The translations under genes and the position numbers were made by a program. A stretch of 64,000 nt of DNA. Source: Chloroflexota bacterium. GTDB taxonomy: Bacteria; Chloroflexota; Anaerolineae; Caldilineales; Caldilineaceae. Location: NCBI GenBank assembly GCA_003451595.1, contig DMDA01000076.1, positions 1-64,000 of the forward strand, given 5' to 3'. Below are positions 45,192 to 56,106 of this stretch, in pieces. The notes beneath the pieces were generated by a model, which ran no database searches, had not been told where the DNA came from, and worked only from the letters and a program-made list of their open reading frames with translations. Each line of letters opens with the position of its first letter. The first letter of the stretch is position 1.

Positions 45192-47066
45192 TTACTCTGC
45201 TACGCCGATGAGCTTGACGGCATCGATTTCGTTCCAGCCAGGGATCAGCGGCTCGTCGATGGTCAGCCTCACCTGATCGGTGGCAAAATCCACTGGCGTC
45301 AGTGGTGGGCGAAAGACCGCGATCTCCTTGCCAGCGGTGTCGGCGACGCCCTCCCACACCACGACCCAGTCGTCCGTGTTGGGATCAAGCACCTCGATGC
45401 GGGCGACGGCGCCTGGATTGTAGCTCTCGTATATTTCGATGCCAGTTGGGTTGACCGATTGAGCATAGACCAGCACCAACGTCTCCGCCTCCACATCGGC
45501 GGAGGCTGCCGCCCATGCAGTCTTGATGTCACCTGCTTCCGGCGTATCTGCCGCACCGGTCGCCTGTTGCGCCGACCAACTGTCGTCGGTGTACTGGCTG
45601 GAAGCTTCCGCCGCCACTGCCCATTGTTCGAGAGTGCCTGCGCTGTCGGCGCCCACGCCCTCGCCAGGCGACGCGTCCGGTTGCAGGGTGATGCTTTCTC
45701 CCAACAGATCGGTCAGCGGCCCCGTGAACGCCAGGATCGTGAAGTCGGCGCCATCCGCCCAGGAGCCGTTGACGTCGACAAGGATGGTTCCCGGCTTTTC
45801 GATGAAGAGACCCGCCACTTCCCGCCCACTGCTCGAAGCGGCGCTGTCGCTGGCAACCTGTTCGCCATCGATATAATGCATAATGTTGAGATCGAGGTCT
45901 TTGTCCGCTGGCCCAGCCAACAATACGATGACAAACTGCTCTGGCTCGGTGACTTCAAACAGATAGCCGGTGTGACCGCCGCTAGGCACGGAATCTTGTG
46001 TCGGTTCATTAAGAGGCAGCGTCCCTGCCTTGCCTTTGTCCTCGACAAGGATGGTATAAGCGCCGCCTGCTTCGGCGTCGGTTTGAATGCTGACGTAGTA
46101 GACGCCGGGCGCCGGGGCAATGAACTCCAGCGTTGCCGGTTCATTGGCGTAGCTGTAAGCGCTCCAGGTTTGCGCATCTGGCGTCGTACCGGCGTTAAGG
46201 GTGAGGCTGGCGTCGGTGTCGGTGCTGGCGGTCACAGCGATCACCGTCCCGATTTCGGCAACAGTGAATTGGTAGGTGTCGGTGTCTTCGGCGCTGTTGA
46301 GTTCACCGGGCGTCTCGACATCGAATTCGAGTGTGGGCGCCGGGCCGCTCAAAAAGACGCTGACTTGCAGCGAAGCGCCGCCCTCGGTCGGTGTCACCGT
46401 CAGCGCGTAGACGCCGCCCTGACTCACAAATTGCAGAACTTCGGACTCGGCAGTGTTGGTGTAGTAATAGTCGAAGTCTTCGTTGGTGACTTCCACGTCA
46501 TAGACATCGCCGGCTTCACCCTGCACCAGGATCAGCGCCTGCTGTGGATATGGCGATGGCTCCAGGGTGACGGTGGCGTGGAGTGGGTCGGTCACATCGT
46601 TGGTGGTGAAGACAGCGCCGTTGAAGAGTTCACCGGGCGCATCGGGGTCGGTGCTCATCGAGCCTGCTTCGATCCCGACCAAAAAGGCCAGTTCGGCGTC
46701 GGCTTGTGCGGTGAAAGTGAGCACGTAGTCGCCAGCGCTCAAGTCGATCACGGTGTTCGTCTGCAGTGCGTCGTCGTACAAGGTGTTGCCATCGGCGTCG
46801 ACCAGCGTCAATAGAAAATCAGCCGCGTCCCCATCCGCTGTGAAGGCGACGGTGTAGGTCCCGTCCAGCGGTGTTGTGAGTGCGTATGCCACACTCTCGC
46901 CTTTCGCCAGTTTGGCGTTGCCAAATTCACCCAGCAGCAGCGGGCGCGGCGCATCTTGCGTGGCGGGCGCCGCCTGCACGGTCTGGAGCGGCGCCAGGCA
47001 GAGCATGACCAACAACAATGTGCGCAGCATTCCTCTGCGCCACCTAGCGAAGACGAGCGAGCTCAT
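45192..47066 (-). CDS. Secreted protein with PPC-like beta domains
   Basis: A 624-aa exported protein with a typical signal peptide (LRTLLLVMLCLAPLQTVQAAP) and a strong AGGAGG ribosome site before ATG 47066. It has several beta domains of bacterial pre-peptidase C-terminal (PPC) type, each with a G-x-Y-x-L-x-F/V strand (GDYVLTFTAQADAELAFLV, PGVYYVSIQTDAEAGGAYTI). A C-terminal module (YTDDSWSAQQATGAADTPE, then LVLVYAQSVNPTGIEIYE) looks like a surface- or glycan-binding discoidin-like domain. It is strongly acidic (Asp/Glu/Thr-rich). No catalytic site is seen, so a structural or adhesive role outside the cell is inferred. Confidence 0.72.
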   Translation of the reverse strand: MSSLVFARWRRGMLRTLLLVMLCLAPLQTVQAAPATQDAPRPLLLGEFGNAKLAKGESVAYALTTPLDGTYTVAFTADGDAADFLLTLVDADGNTLYDDALQTNTVIDLSAGDYVLTFTAQADAELAFLVGIEAGSMSTDPDAPGELFNGAVFTTNDVTDPLHATVTLEPSPYPQQALILVQGEAGDVYDVEVTNEDFDYYYTNTAESEVLQFVSQGGVYALTVTPTEGGASLQVSVFLSGPAPTLEFDVETPGELNSAEDTDTYQFTVAEIGTVIAVTASTDTDASLTLNAGTTPDAQTWSAYSYANEPATLEFIAPAPGVYYVSIQTDAEAGGAYTILVEDKGKAGTLPLNEPTQDSVPSGGHTGYLFEVTEPEQFVIVLLAGPADKDLDLNIMHYIDGEQVASDSAASSSGREVAGLFIEKPGTILVDVNGSWADGADFTILAFTGPLTDLLGESITLQPDASPGEGVGADSAGTLEQWAVAAEASSQYTDDSWSAQQATGAADTPEAGDIKTAWAAASADVEAETLVLVYAQSVNPTGIEIYESYNPGAVARIEVLDPNTDDWVVVWEGVADTAGKEIAVFRPPLTPVDFATDQVRLTIDEPLIPGWNEIDAVKLIGVAE

Positions 47067-47284
47067 TGTAACCTCCTGTAGTGGGAAAAAGTTGAGTTAT
47101 CGAACGCTGAAACGGACATTTCTGCTATCGTCACCCTGGCGTGAATCCTTCGCGTTGATCAATACTAGAGCCAAATTGACACATCGTGCGCTTGCTGGGA
47201 CAATCAAATTTTGGGAATGCCGCAAGCCCCTTTCATCATAGTACACCGGTTTGCGGCGAAATCATATGTGCAAATGAGGGGGAA

Positions 47285-48895
47285 GTGATCGATTTTGCTT
47301 TTTCTAACGGCGGATCGGAGGCGGGCCCGGCTTGGGGGAGCGCACTGCTCGCACCGCTGGCGCCAGATGCGTTGACGCCGTTCACAGGGAGCTTGCTGAC
47401 GGAGGTCGCCGCGCGCGCCTGGTATCTCTACTATGACCGTCTGGGCTTTGGCCCGGCCCCGCGCGCCAAGGTGGTGCGTCTGCACGACGGACGTCCCTTT
47501 GTCAATCTGACTTTGTCTGCAACGCTGGACGCCGAGAACGCTGGCATCACACCGCCGGTCGTGCGGATCGATGGCGCCGCGCGCCCTCTGCTTGCCTGGG
47601 AGAAGCCTGGTTTGCTGGCGGGGATCAAGCTCGCACGAGGCGCCAAAAAGATCGAGGAAACTTTGCGCCAGCTGCAACAGGAATTGCCAGCGATAACTGC
47701 CAAGACGGCGGCCTGGCAGCAGCGGGTCGCCGGGTTGCGCTGGTCACAGGCCGAAGTGCTCCAAATCATGGAGGAGATTGAGCATGTCGGCGCGGCAGCG
47801 CTGTTGCCGTACTTTGCCGCTCGCCACAATCTGGAATGGGCTTATCGGCGGCTGCTGGCGTTGTTGGCGCCACGCTCGGAAAGCGAGGCCGCCGCACTGC
47901 TCGTGCAGGCGTTGGGCGGCGCCGCGCCGACTGTCGAGTTGGAGATGGCGCAACAGGTGCAACGACTAGGGGAGCACGCAGCATCGCAGCCGGCGGTGCG
48001 CGCCTGGCTCCGTGCTGGCGTGTTCGACGCCTGGCAAACGTCGCTGCCGCCGGGCGCATTTGCTGATGAGTTGCAGGCGTTCATGGCGCAGTACGGCCAG
48101 CGCGGGCTGCAGGAAGGTGAGATCGCTGCGCCACGCTGGGTCGAAGCGCCCGGCCTGCTCTTCACTGCGATCCGTGCCTGTGCAGAAGGTGCGCCTGCAC
48201 CCGGTGTCGTGCCGCCTGCCGACCCGCAACCGTTGTTGGCTGCCATCGATGGCAAGGTGCGCAAGGAGGCCCAACAACTCGTCACACAGATGCAGGCGCT
48301 GCTTACTATGCAAAGCCAGTCGCTGCACGCGGTCGCCTACATGCTGGCCGGCACGCGGCAGTGGGCGCTGGCGGCGGCACGCGAGGCGCTGAGCGATCAC
48401 CGCATCACCGCGTTGGACGCAATCTTCTTCTACGAAGTGGAGGAAGTGAAGGAAATGATGACGGGCGAGTGGAACGTCAGCGATCTCGGGGCAATCCACG
48501 CCACCGCCGCGGCGCGCCAACAAGCGTTGGCTGGCTGGCGCCGCATTGTTCCGCCCGGGTTGATTTGGGGGGAACGCGCGGCGATGTTGTCCGCGTCCGG
48601 CCTGCCAGCAGCCGTCGGCAGCGTGAACGGCAGCGCTTTTCCTGCTGAAGCTATCACGGCATTGCCCGCGGACGCTATCCTGGTCGCCCAACAGCCGGAA
48701 AGCGCGGCGGCTATCTTGCTGCCTGCGGCGCGCGCTTTTGTGACGGCGCAGGGCAGCCCGCTGGATCCGCTCTGCGTATGTGCGCGCAGCCTTGGTCGCC
48801 CCGGCGTCGTCGCTGCGGGCGCCGCCATCACCAATGTTGCGCCCGTAGCCCGCGTGGCTGTCGATGGCGCGCAAGGGAAAGTAACAATCCTATGA
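47285..48895 (+). CDS. Degenerate PEP-mobile-domain-like protein upstream of cobT
   Basis: A 536-aa soluble protein. Residues 50-230 are alpha-helical (LARGAKKIEETLRQLQQELP). Near the C-terminus, ILVAQQPESAAAILLPAARA followed by RSLGRPGVVAAGAAI looks like the phosphohistidine swivelling domain of PEP-utilising enzymes. The usual catalytic His block before it is replaced by QGSPLDPLCVCA, so phosphotransfer is unlikely. I set the start at GTG 47285, with GAGGGG upstream; GTG 47186 is an alternative. Its stop overlaps the cobT ATG (ATGA). I am unsure of the family; a full-length relation to PEP synthase-like proteins is only suggested. Confidence 0.5.
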   Translation: MIDFAFSNGGSEAGPAWGSALLAPLAPDALTPFTGSLLTEVAARAWYLYYDRLGFGPAPRAKVVRLHDGRPFVNLTLSATLDAENAGITPPVVRIDGAARPLLAWEKPGLLAGIKLARGAKKIEETLRQLQQELPAITAKTAAWQQRVAGLRWSQAEVLQIMEEIEHVGAAALLPYFAARHNLEWAYRRLLALLAPRSESEAAALLVQALGGAAPTVELEMAQQVQRLGEHAASQPAVRAWLRAGVFDAWQTSLPPGAFADELQAFMAQYGQRGLQEGEIAAPRWVEAPGLLFTAIRACAEGAPAPGVVPPADPQPLLAAIDGKVRKEAQQLVTQMQALLTMQSQSLHAVAYMLAGTRQWALAAAREALSDHRITALDAIFFYEVEEVKEMMTGEWNVSDLGAIHATAAARQQALAGWRRIVPPGLIWGERAAMLSASGLPAAVGSVNGSAFPAEAITALPADAILVAQQPESAAAILLPAARAFVTAQGSPLDPLCVCARSLGRPGVVAAGAAITNVAPVARVAVDGAQGKVTIL

Positions 48896-49970
48896 CCACA
48901 CAATCAACACAGCTCGGACAAACTTTGCGCACAGTCATTAGCGAGATCGGCGGATTGGATGCATCCGCCAGTGAAGCGGCGCAACAGCGTCAACAAAATC
49001 TGACCAAGCCGCTTGGCGCGCTGGGGCGGCTGGAAGAACTCAGCATCCAGCTTGCCGGCATCACCGGCGTCCTGCGTCCGCCTTTACGCCCGTGTCGGGT
49101 CATTGTCTGTGCAGGCGATCATGGCGTGACCGAAGAAGGCGTCAGCGCTTACCCTGCGGATGTCACCGCACAGATGGTGCTCAACTTTCTGGCTGGCGGC
49201 GCCGCCATCAATGTGCTGGCGCGCACCTTCGGGGCCGAAGTGACGGTCGTCGATGTTGGCGTCAAGGGCGAACTGCCCGATCACCCGCGCCTGGTCAAAG
49301 CGAAGATTCGGCCTGGCACGGCCAATTTTTTGCACGAACCGGCGATGACGCGTGCGGAAGCCGTGGCAGCCATCGAGGTGGGCGTCAGGGTGGCGCAGGC
49401 TGCTATTGCTGACGGGGTGCGCGTGCTGGTGACGGGCGACATGGGCATTGGCAACACAACGGCGAGTGCAGCGATTGCAGCTGCACTCACCGGGCAACCT
49501 GCCGTCGAAGTCACCGGGCTGGGCACAGGGATTGGCCGCGCTGGCTGGCGTCACAAAGTCGAGGTCGTTGCGCGCGCCATCGAAACCCACCTGCCCGATG
49601 AGCAAGACCCGCTCGATGTCCTAAGCAAGGTTGGCGGGTTGGAGATCGGCGCCATTGCGGGCGTGGTGTTGGCGGCGGCGGCGGCGCATATCCCAGTGAT
49701 TATCGATGGCGTCATTGCAACTGCTGGTGCGGCAATTGCCACCAGGCTGGCGCCAGCAGTGCGCGCCTTTATGATTGCCGGTCATCAAAGTCTGGAACCG
49801 GGGCATCGCGTGCTGCTAGACTATCTTGATCTCCGGCCTTTGATGAGCCTGGATTTGCGCCTGGGGGAAGGCACCGGAGCGATGCTGGCGCTGCCGTTGC
49901 TTGACGCCGCTGTGGCGCTGCTCAACGAGATGGCCACCTTCAGCGACGCGGGCGTCTCTGGGCCAGTTGA

Positions 49971-49974
<4 letters not shown>
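48892..49974 (+). CDS. cobT: Nicotinate-nucleotide-dimethylbenzimidazole phosphoribosyltransferase
   Basis: CobT makes alpha-ribazole phosphate for the lower ligand of cobalamin. This 360-aa protein has LTKPLGALGRLEELS, the CAGDHGVTEEGVSAYP block and VTAQMVLNFLAGGAAINVL. GDMGIGNTTASAAIAAALTG and the C-terminal GEGTGAMLALPLLDAAV complete the family pattern; GLEIGAIAGVVLAAAA precedes the catalytic Glu in LRLGEGTGA. The start is the ATG at 48892, which overlaps the previous stop, and the stop overlaps the GT2 start at 49971. No other cobalamin gene is nearby, suggesting salvage or a dispersed pathway. Confidence 0.95.
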
Positions 49975-51011
<1,037 letters not shown>

Positions 51012-51072
51012 CCCCCACCCGCGCGGCTGGCAGTGCAGTTGATATCTACCTTGTCACAGAAGCTCCGTCACA

Positions 51073-51106
51073 ATCTTCCCGGAAGCGCAGGAGCTTCCGG
51101 GAAGAT
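51073..51106. terminator. CTTCCCGGAAGC-family hairpin between convergent genes
   Basis: ATCTTCCCGGAAGC (51073-51086) and GCTTCCGGGAAGAT (51093-51106) form a perfect 14-bp stem, between the convergent GT2 and lamin-tail genes. It is the third near-perfect copy of this palindrome in the window. Confidence 0.72.
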
Positions 51107-51115
51107 AACCTGCCA

Positions 51116-52528
51116 CTAACGGTTGACAGCTGGCATATACACTTCCTGATCGAGCAGCAAATTGTCGCTGTTCATTGTCAACACCGCCACTTTGGACGAC
51201 CATGCTCCACCATTGGGGACGCGTCCGAATGCTCCCCAACTCGGCGGGGCATCCCAGTCGAAAGCATCGACGACAGCTGTACCTTCACCGCCATATAGGG
51301 CGATAAAGTCATTTTCGTTGTCCAGATTGTCCAGCACATTGCCAACGCCGACATGCCAGATCTGGCTGGTGGTTGGGCCATTCTGGCCGGCATCGCCATC
51401 GATCAGCAGCGTGATCAATCCACCTGCAGGCACGCGAATGCCAGCAGGCAGGCGGAACTTGAGCGGCTCGGTGCGCGTCTTGGTGATCGACAGCCCGTCC
51501 AGCAAGATGTCCGTTGCGCCTGGATTGTACAGCTCGATCCAGTCGGGCGTCTCGCCCGGTTCGTCCGGGTCGGGAACCAGTTTATTGGCCGTCACGATCT
51601 TGTTGATGAACAGGCGCGGCGGCGCGTAGCCTGCCATGTAGCCATATTCCCGCCCCGGCAAGGGGAAGCGGCTGGTGTCGCCGAAGATGTCACCGGCTTC
51701 GACATAATACTTGATGAGCGTGGCGGCAGGTATGGCGGGAAGTTGCGCTGTAAACTGGTCGCCGCCGGTGGTTGTCATCGGCACGCGCACCCACACGGGC
51801 GTTGACCCGGTGTAGGGCGCAGTCGCCGTCATGTAGACCAGGTCAGCCGTTGTGACCCCTAAATCATCGGTGATGATGGCCGTCACCGTGAAGGCATCGG
51901 TGGGCGCGGGCGTGTCGACGCTCACCGTTGGCGTCGTCACCTCAGAGACATACGGCGGGTTGCTGGCATTGCTCTTGCCTGGCGTGGGACGACCGATGCG
52001 CCACACGCCAGCGCCGTTGCTGCTGCGTGCGTAGGACAGATCGGTTGGCACCGCTGGAAACTCGACAGCATCGACCAGGGTCGGTGCACCGGAGCCGTCG
52101 ATGATCGAAAGGCCGAAGTACTCCCCGTTGCCAGAGAGGCGGAAGGAGAGGTGCGCGGCGCCCTGTTTGGGGTCTTCATCAGCATAGAGAATCAGAAACC
52201 CATTGGCGGGCACAGTGAGCGTCTGGGTAATGATATGTTTGTCCAGTTCGGAAGGATCGTCAGTCACGGCAAGCCCTGTCAGCGACACATCCGCCGCCGT
52301 CGGGTTGTAGATTTCGATCCAGTCGGGCGCCTCGTCAGGTTCGTCCGGGTCGATGAGCGTGGTGGCATTGGAGGGCATCAGCTCATTGATGCGCAGATCA
52401 GATTGACCGGGCAGGGCGGTGGGTGGCGTCTGTGCGTTGGCCCAATTAGCCCCGCCGACTGTCAGCGCAACGGCAAACGCACAGCCGACCGCCATTGTCG
52501 CAAAGAGTCGCAGGAAACGCATTTTCAT
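51116..52528 (-). CDS. Secreted protein with two lamin-tail domains
   Basis: A 470-aa exported protein (signal about residues 1-32, ending ANA). The first lamin-tail (LTD) domain starts LRINELMPSN and has DWIEIYNPTAADVSLTGLAV; the second starts LFINKIVTANKLVPDPDEPG and has DWIELYNPGATDILLDGLSI. A linker Ig-like module with TPTVSVDTPAPTDAFTVTA separates them. LTD folds are beta barrels used in bacterial surface or extracellular proteins. AGGAG precedes ATG 52528. It ends in VYMPAVNR, a short tail shared in form with the two neighbouring secreted proteins. It follows the 14-repeat protein with 16 bp between, so the two are one operon. Confidence 0.85.
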   Translation of the reverse strand: MKMRFLRLFATMAVGCAFAVALTVGGANWANAQTPPTALPGQSDLRINELMPSNATTLIDPDEPDEAPDWIEIYNPTAADVSLTGLAVTDDPSELDKHIITQTLTVPANGFLILYADEDPKQGAAHLSFRLSGNGEYFGLSIIDGSGAPTLVDAVEFPAVPTDLSYARSSNGAGVWRIGRPTPGKSNASNPPYVSEVTTPTVSVDTPAPTDAFTVTAIITDDLGVTTADLVYMTATAPYTGSTPVWVRVPMTTTGGDQFTAQLPAIPAATLIKYYVEAGDIFGDTSRFPLPGREYGYMAGYAPPRLFINKIVTANKLVPDPDEPGETPDWIELYNPGATDILLDGLSITKTRTEPLKFRLPAGIRVPAGGLITLLIDGDAGQNGPTTSQIWHVGVGNVLDNLDNENDFIALYGGEGTAVVDAFDWDAPPSWGAFGRVPNGGAWSSKVAVLTMNSDNLLLDQEVYMPAVNR

Positions 52529-52544
52529 AGAAAACTCCTGTCGC

Positions 52545-55500
52545 TTAATAACATGCGTTGATCGTTGAAACCGCTGGCAGATAGACGAAGTCGGTCGTGG
52601 TGATCGGCTGGTTGTACTTGCCTGGCGTTGGCGCGTCTAGCTTTACCCAGGCGCTGGCATTCACCGGCGAGCGTCCATAAGATTGATCCGGCTCCATGGA
52701 GTCGAATGTCCATTGATCGATGGCTTGATTGCCACGCGCGTCGACGTCATACAGCACCAATGTCTCGCCGTCCTTGCTCAGGTTGAACGATACATGCAGC
52801 GGGCCTTGTTCCGGCTCACCATCGGCAATGAAGACCAGATAGTCATTAGGGGCAATGGTCACGCCATCGGGGATGCGGTACTTGCGCAGGTTGGTGGCGT
52901 CGTCGGTCAGGTACATGCCGCCCATATCGATGTAAAAGCCACTGGCATTGTACAACTCGAACCAGTCCGGGAACTCCAGCGGTTCGTCGGGATCGACAAA
53001 CGCTGTTCGGTTGTCGGCCATAATCTCATTGATGACGATCGCCGGCTTTCGATCCTGATTGGGGTCGCCGTTATCGTTCAGGTTGCGCATGAATTCGCCC
53101 AAGAGTGGACGTCCCGCCGCCAGATCGACTGCTGTGCGGCGATTGGTCAGCACGGTGACGTGGATGGAATCCAGGCTGCAGGTCAGGTTGCGTTGGTCGG
53201 CGACGACGAAGTAGCGCGCGGCATTGCCAGGGGCGGTGGAAATTCCCGGTGCGTCGATGGTCATCATGCCGGCGTTGAGCGGGAAAGTGGTGGTGCGGGC
53301 GATCAGGTTGTCGTTGCTCGGGCTGAAGACGCCGTCGCCGTTATCGACGTAGACCAGCAGGGCGTTGAAGAGATCGGCGGCCTGTTGTGCGGTCAGCAAG
53401 CGCCCTTGCTGATCCTCAAAACGCAGCGTCAGCGCCTGCAGCGCCATAGGTGGATCGCCGACGCGCCCGCGATGGAAAAAGACTGTGTCGAGCAGGGCGC
53501 GCTGTGTGCCGGCGGCGCCCCGCGCCTGTGTCTGGACAAAGCCGAACTGCCCGCCGCGATTTTCATACCAGGCGATCTTGCCATCCCCGCGCGAGGCTGA
53601 CAGTACGTCCAGGTCGCCGTCGGCGTCGATGTCACTGACAAAGACGCTGTGCGTCACGTCGGTAAAAGGCGTGATCAGGTGAGGCGTCCACGTGGGAAAG
53701 AAGCCACCCCCATTTTCATACCAGATGACCTGGTCGGTGTATTCGATGGCGGCGATGATGTCTTTGTCGCCGTCGGCGTCCATGTCGCCGGTGATGGCCG
53801 CGTGCACACCATAGGCGGTGTCGCTGACGACAAAGCGTTCGAAGCGTAGACCCGGTCGATTGGCAAACCAGGCAATGGTGTTGTCCAACTCAGAAGAGAC
53901 GATGATGTCCTTGTCGGTGTCGCCGTCAATGTCGTCGGCGTAGATGAACTGAGCGCCGTCGGCGCGATTATAGATCGTATCCTGGGCAAAGACGCGCGGG
54001 GCGGTTTGTCGATAGATCGTGACGCTATCGTCCTCCGCCGACGCCGACATCAGATCGAGCCAGCCGTCGCCGTCCAGGTCAGCGGCGAAGGTGGAACGCG
54101 GGTATAGCACCGAGCGCGTTACGATGTGTTTGCTCCACGCCGCGCCGGAACCGTCGAGATTCTCGTACCAGGCCACGGTATTGTCGCCGTCGGTCGCCGA
54201 GTAGAGGTCAAGGTCGCCGTCGTTGTCCAGATCGGCGACATTCACGTCGCGTACACGCATGGCGTCACTTGCCACTACTAATGGCTGGAAGCTCACCGAG
54301 CCTGTTTCCCGCAATAGGTTTTCGTAGCGAATGATGCGATGCGTGGTGCGGTCGGCGGCAATGATGTCCACATCTCCATCGCCGTTCAGGTCGCCGCTCG
54401 TCACCCATCGCCCACCTTGAAAGCTGGTGTCGATGATATAGGACTCAAAATTGGGCGGACTGCCGCCAAGGTTGCGGTGCCAGGCGACGATGTTGTTGGC
54501 GGTCGAGAGAACATCCATGCGCCCATCGCCATCGATGTCGGCGGTGGCAACCGAACGCGTCTGGCTGTAGGTGTTGACCACGCGCTGGCTTTCCATCAGC
54601 GCTGAACGATGGATCGCTGTGTTGAGATAGAGGGCGACGGTGTTGTCGACGCGTGAGGCGACCGCCAGATCGGGATCGCCGTCGCGATCAAAGTCGGCCA
54701 GGTGCACACTGCGCGCACCCATCGCACTGCTGGTGACAATGAGATGGGTGAAGGTCGGCGTCGGCTGCCCGTCGTTCTCCAGGAAGTGCACGGTGTTATC
54801 ATCCGACGAGGCCGCGATGATGTCGAGGTCGCCGTCACGATCCGGGTCGCCCGCCGCCACCATCTTGACATGGTTGGCGCCTGTGACCAGTACATGCTCG
54901 ATGAAGGTGGCGCCGCGATGCTGATTTTCGTACCAGCCGATCAGGTTCTCTTCCTCCGAGCCAAAGATCACATCCAGGTCGCCGTCCTTGTCCAGGTCCG
55001 CGGTGGCGACCGTCTTGGCATAATCCATCACCGGGTTTGGCACCGGGCCGTTGCGGATGAAGCGCGGCGTGAACGCAGCCGGGCGCGCCCCGTTGTTGCG
55101 ATACCAGAGGATTTGGTTGAGATTTTCACCGGCAGCCAGGATGTCGAGTTTGCCGTCGCTGTCGATGTCGCCCGTCGTGACCGAGACGGCGCCCGACAGG
55201 TTCCCATCGATGACGCGCATGGTGAAGCTGGGTGTATCACCGACGCCGCTATTTTCATAGAGCAACACCTGGTTGGCATCGCGTGTCGTGACCAGCACGT
55301 CGACGTCGCCATCACGGTCGATGTCGGCGCTATGCACCGCCACCGGGTAGTTCAGCCCCACTCCCAGATCGATGCGGGTGAATTGCGCCGATGCGGGCAG
55401 ATTGTTGAGCAGCCAAAAGACGCTGCCATCGTTGGCGGCAGGCTGATCGGCATCAGCTGCTGAAGGCGCCAGCGCGCCGACCGCCACAGCCACGACATCC

Positions 55501-55865
55501 ATATAGCCATCGCGATTGATGTCGGCGGGAATGGCTGCGTAGGTGCCAGGAGCAATCGTCAATAGACGCTGCTGAAACGTCAGGCTGTTCCAGTCGGTTT
55601 TGCGGAACCAGATGATTTGACCATCCTCGCGAGAGGCGGTTAGTAGATCGAGCCGGCCATCGCGATCAAAGTCGGCGGAGGTGACCGAATGTGCGCCGAG
55701 CGCAGCGTTGGTGAGGGTGACTTGCGTGGCAAAGGGGCTGCCGCCAGTGGGTGCAGCTGGTTCAGCGTGCGCCACGCGCACGCTCGGCAATAATGGCAAC
55801 GGTGCGCTGTGGAGCCAGATGGCAAACAGCAACGCCCACGCCACAAGGCGAACATTTCGTTTCAT
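52545..55865 (-). CDS. Secreted FG-GAP/VCBS 14-repeat propeller protein with lamin-tail domain
   Basis: An 1106-aa exported protein. After a signal peptide (RLVAWALLFAIWLHSAPLP) come 14 Asp/Gly-rich Ca-binding motifs of FG-GAP/VCBS type, such as DFDRDGRLDLLTAS, DINRDGYMDVVAVA, DIDSDGKLDILAAG and DIDADGDLDVLSAS. They recur every 45-50 residues. Fourteen repeats fit two seven-bladed propellers. A domain of about 130 residues follows (YVDNGDGVFSPSNDNL), then a lamin-tail domain (IVINEIMADNRTAFVDPDEP) and a tail FVYLPAVSTINACY. The start ATG 55865 has AAGGTG upstream. It is likely a large surface adhesin or integrin-like binding protein. Confidence 0.88.
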   Translation of the reverse strand: MKRNVRLVAWALLFAIWLHSAPLPLLPSVRVAHAEPAAPTGGSPFATQVTLTNAALGAHSVTSADFDRDGRLDLLTASREDGQIIWFRKTDWNSLTFQQRLLTIAPGTYAAIPADINRDGYMDVVAVAVGALAPSAADADQPAANDGSVFWLLNNLPASAQFTRIDLGVGLNYPVAVHSADIDRDGDVDVLVTTRDANQVLLYENSGVGDTPSFTMRVIDGNLSGAVSVTTGDIDSDGKLDILAAGENLNQILWYRNNGARPAAFTPRFIRNGPVPNPVMDYAKTVATADLDKDGDLDVIFGSEEENLIGWYENQHRGATFIEHVLVTGANHVKMVAAGDPDRDGDLDIIAASSDDNTVHFLENDGQPTPTFTHLIVTSSAMGARSVHLADFDRDGDPDLAVASRVDNTVALYLNTAIHRSALMESQRVVNTYSQTRSVATADIDGDGRMDVLSTANNIVAWHRNLGGSPPNFESYIIDTSFQGGRWVTSGDLNGDGDVDIIAADRTTHRIIRYENLLRETGSVSFQPLVVASDAMRVRDVNVADLDNDGDLDLYSATDGDNTVAWYENLDGSGAAWSKHIVTRSVLYPRSTFAADLDGDGWLDLMSASAEDDSVTIYRQTAPRVFAQDTIYNRADGAQFIYADDIDGDTDKDIIVSSELDNTIAWFANRPGLRFERFVVSDTAYGVHAAITGDMDADGDKDIIAAIEYTDQVIWYENGGGFFPTWTPHLITPFTDVTHSVFVSDIDADGDLDVLSASRGDGKIAWYENRGGQFGFVQTQARGAAGTQRALLDTVFFHRGRVGDPPMALQALTLRFEDQQGRLLTAQQAADLFNALLVYVDNGDGVFSPSNDNLIARTTTFPLNAGMMTIDAPGISTAPGNAARYFVVADQRNLTCSLDSIHVTVLTNRRTAVDLAAGRPLLGEFMRNLNDNGDPNQDRKPAIVINEIMADNRTAFVDPDEPLEFPDWFELYNASGFYIDMGGMYLTDDATNLRKYRIPDGVTIAPNDYLVFIADGEPEQGPLHVSFNLSKDGETLVLYDVDARGNQAIDQWTFDSMEPDQSYGRSPVNASAWVKLDAPTPGKYNQPITTTDFVYLPAVSTINACY

Positions 55866-55930
55866 GATTAACACCTTTTTGAGAAAAACCTGGTCGATGA
55901 CCGGACTGTGCAATCGGTCATGCTCAATTC

Positions 55931-55958
55931 GAGACAAAGCCGGTCCATTCGCTATAAT
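55931..55958 (+). promoter_or_regulatory. Possible promoter of the CotH gene
   Basis: TATAAT (55953-55958) is a perfect -10 box, with GAGACA 16 bp upstream as a weak -35. It would yield a leader of about 140 bases that includes the 56037-56090 inverted repeat. Confidence 0.4.
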
Positions 55959-56036
55959 AGCCGCGAGTGCGCGCCGCCCCAAAGTGTACGGGGTACTGCT
56001 CACGTCCTTTTCGTGTATGTGTCAAGTGTTGACGGC

Positions 56037-56090
56037 ATGACGAGCACTGTCTGCTCTTGTCAGATCGTTGCCCGACGCAGTGCTCGTCAT
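56037..56090. repeat. 13-bp inverted repeat in the leader of the CotH gene
   Basis: ATGACGAGCACTG (56037-56049) and CAGTGCTCGTCAT (56078-56090) are perfect inverted arms 28 bases apart, ending 16 bases before the CotH-protein ATG. They could form a leader hairpin that hides the start, or bind a regulator. Confidence 0.5.
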
Positions 56091-56106
56091 TGGGCGGTGA
56101 CAACCT

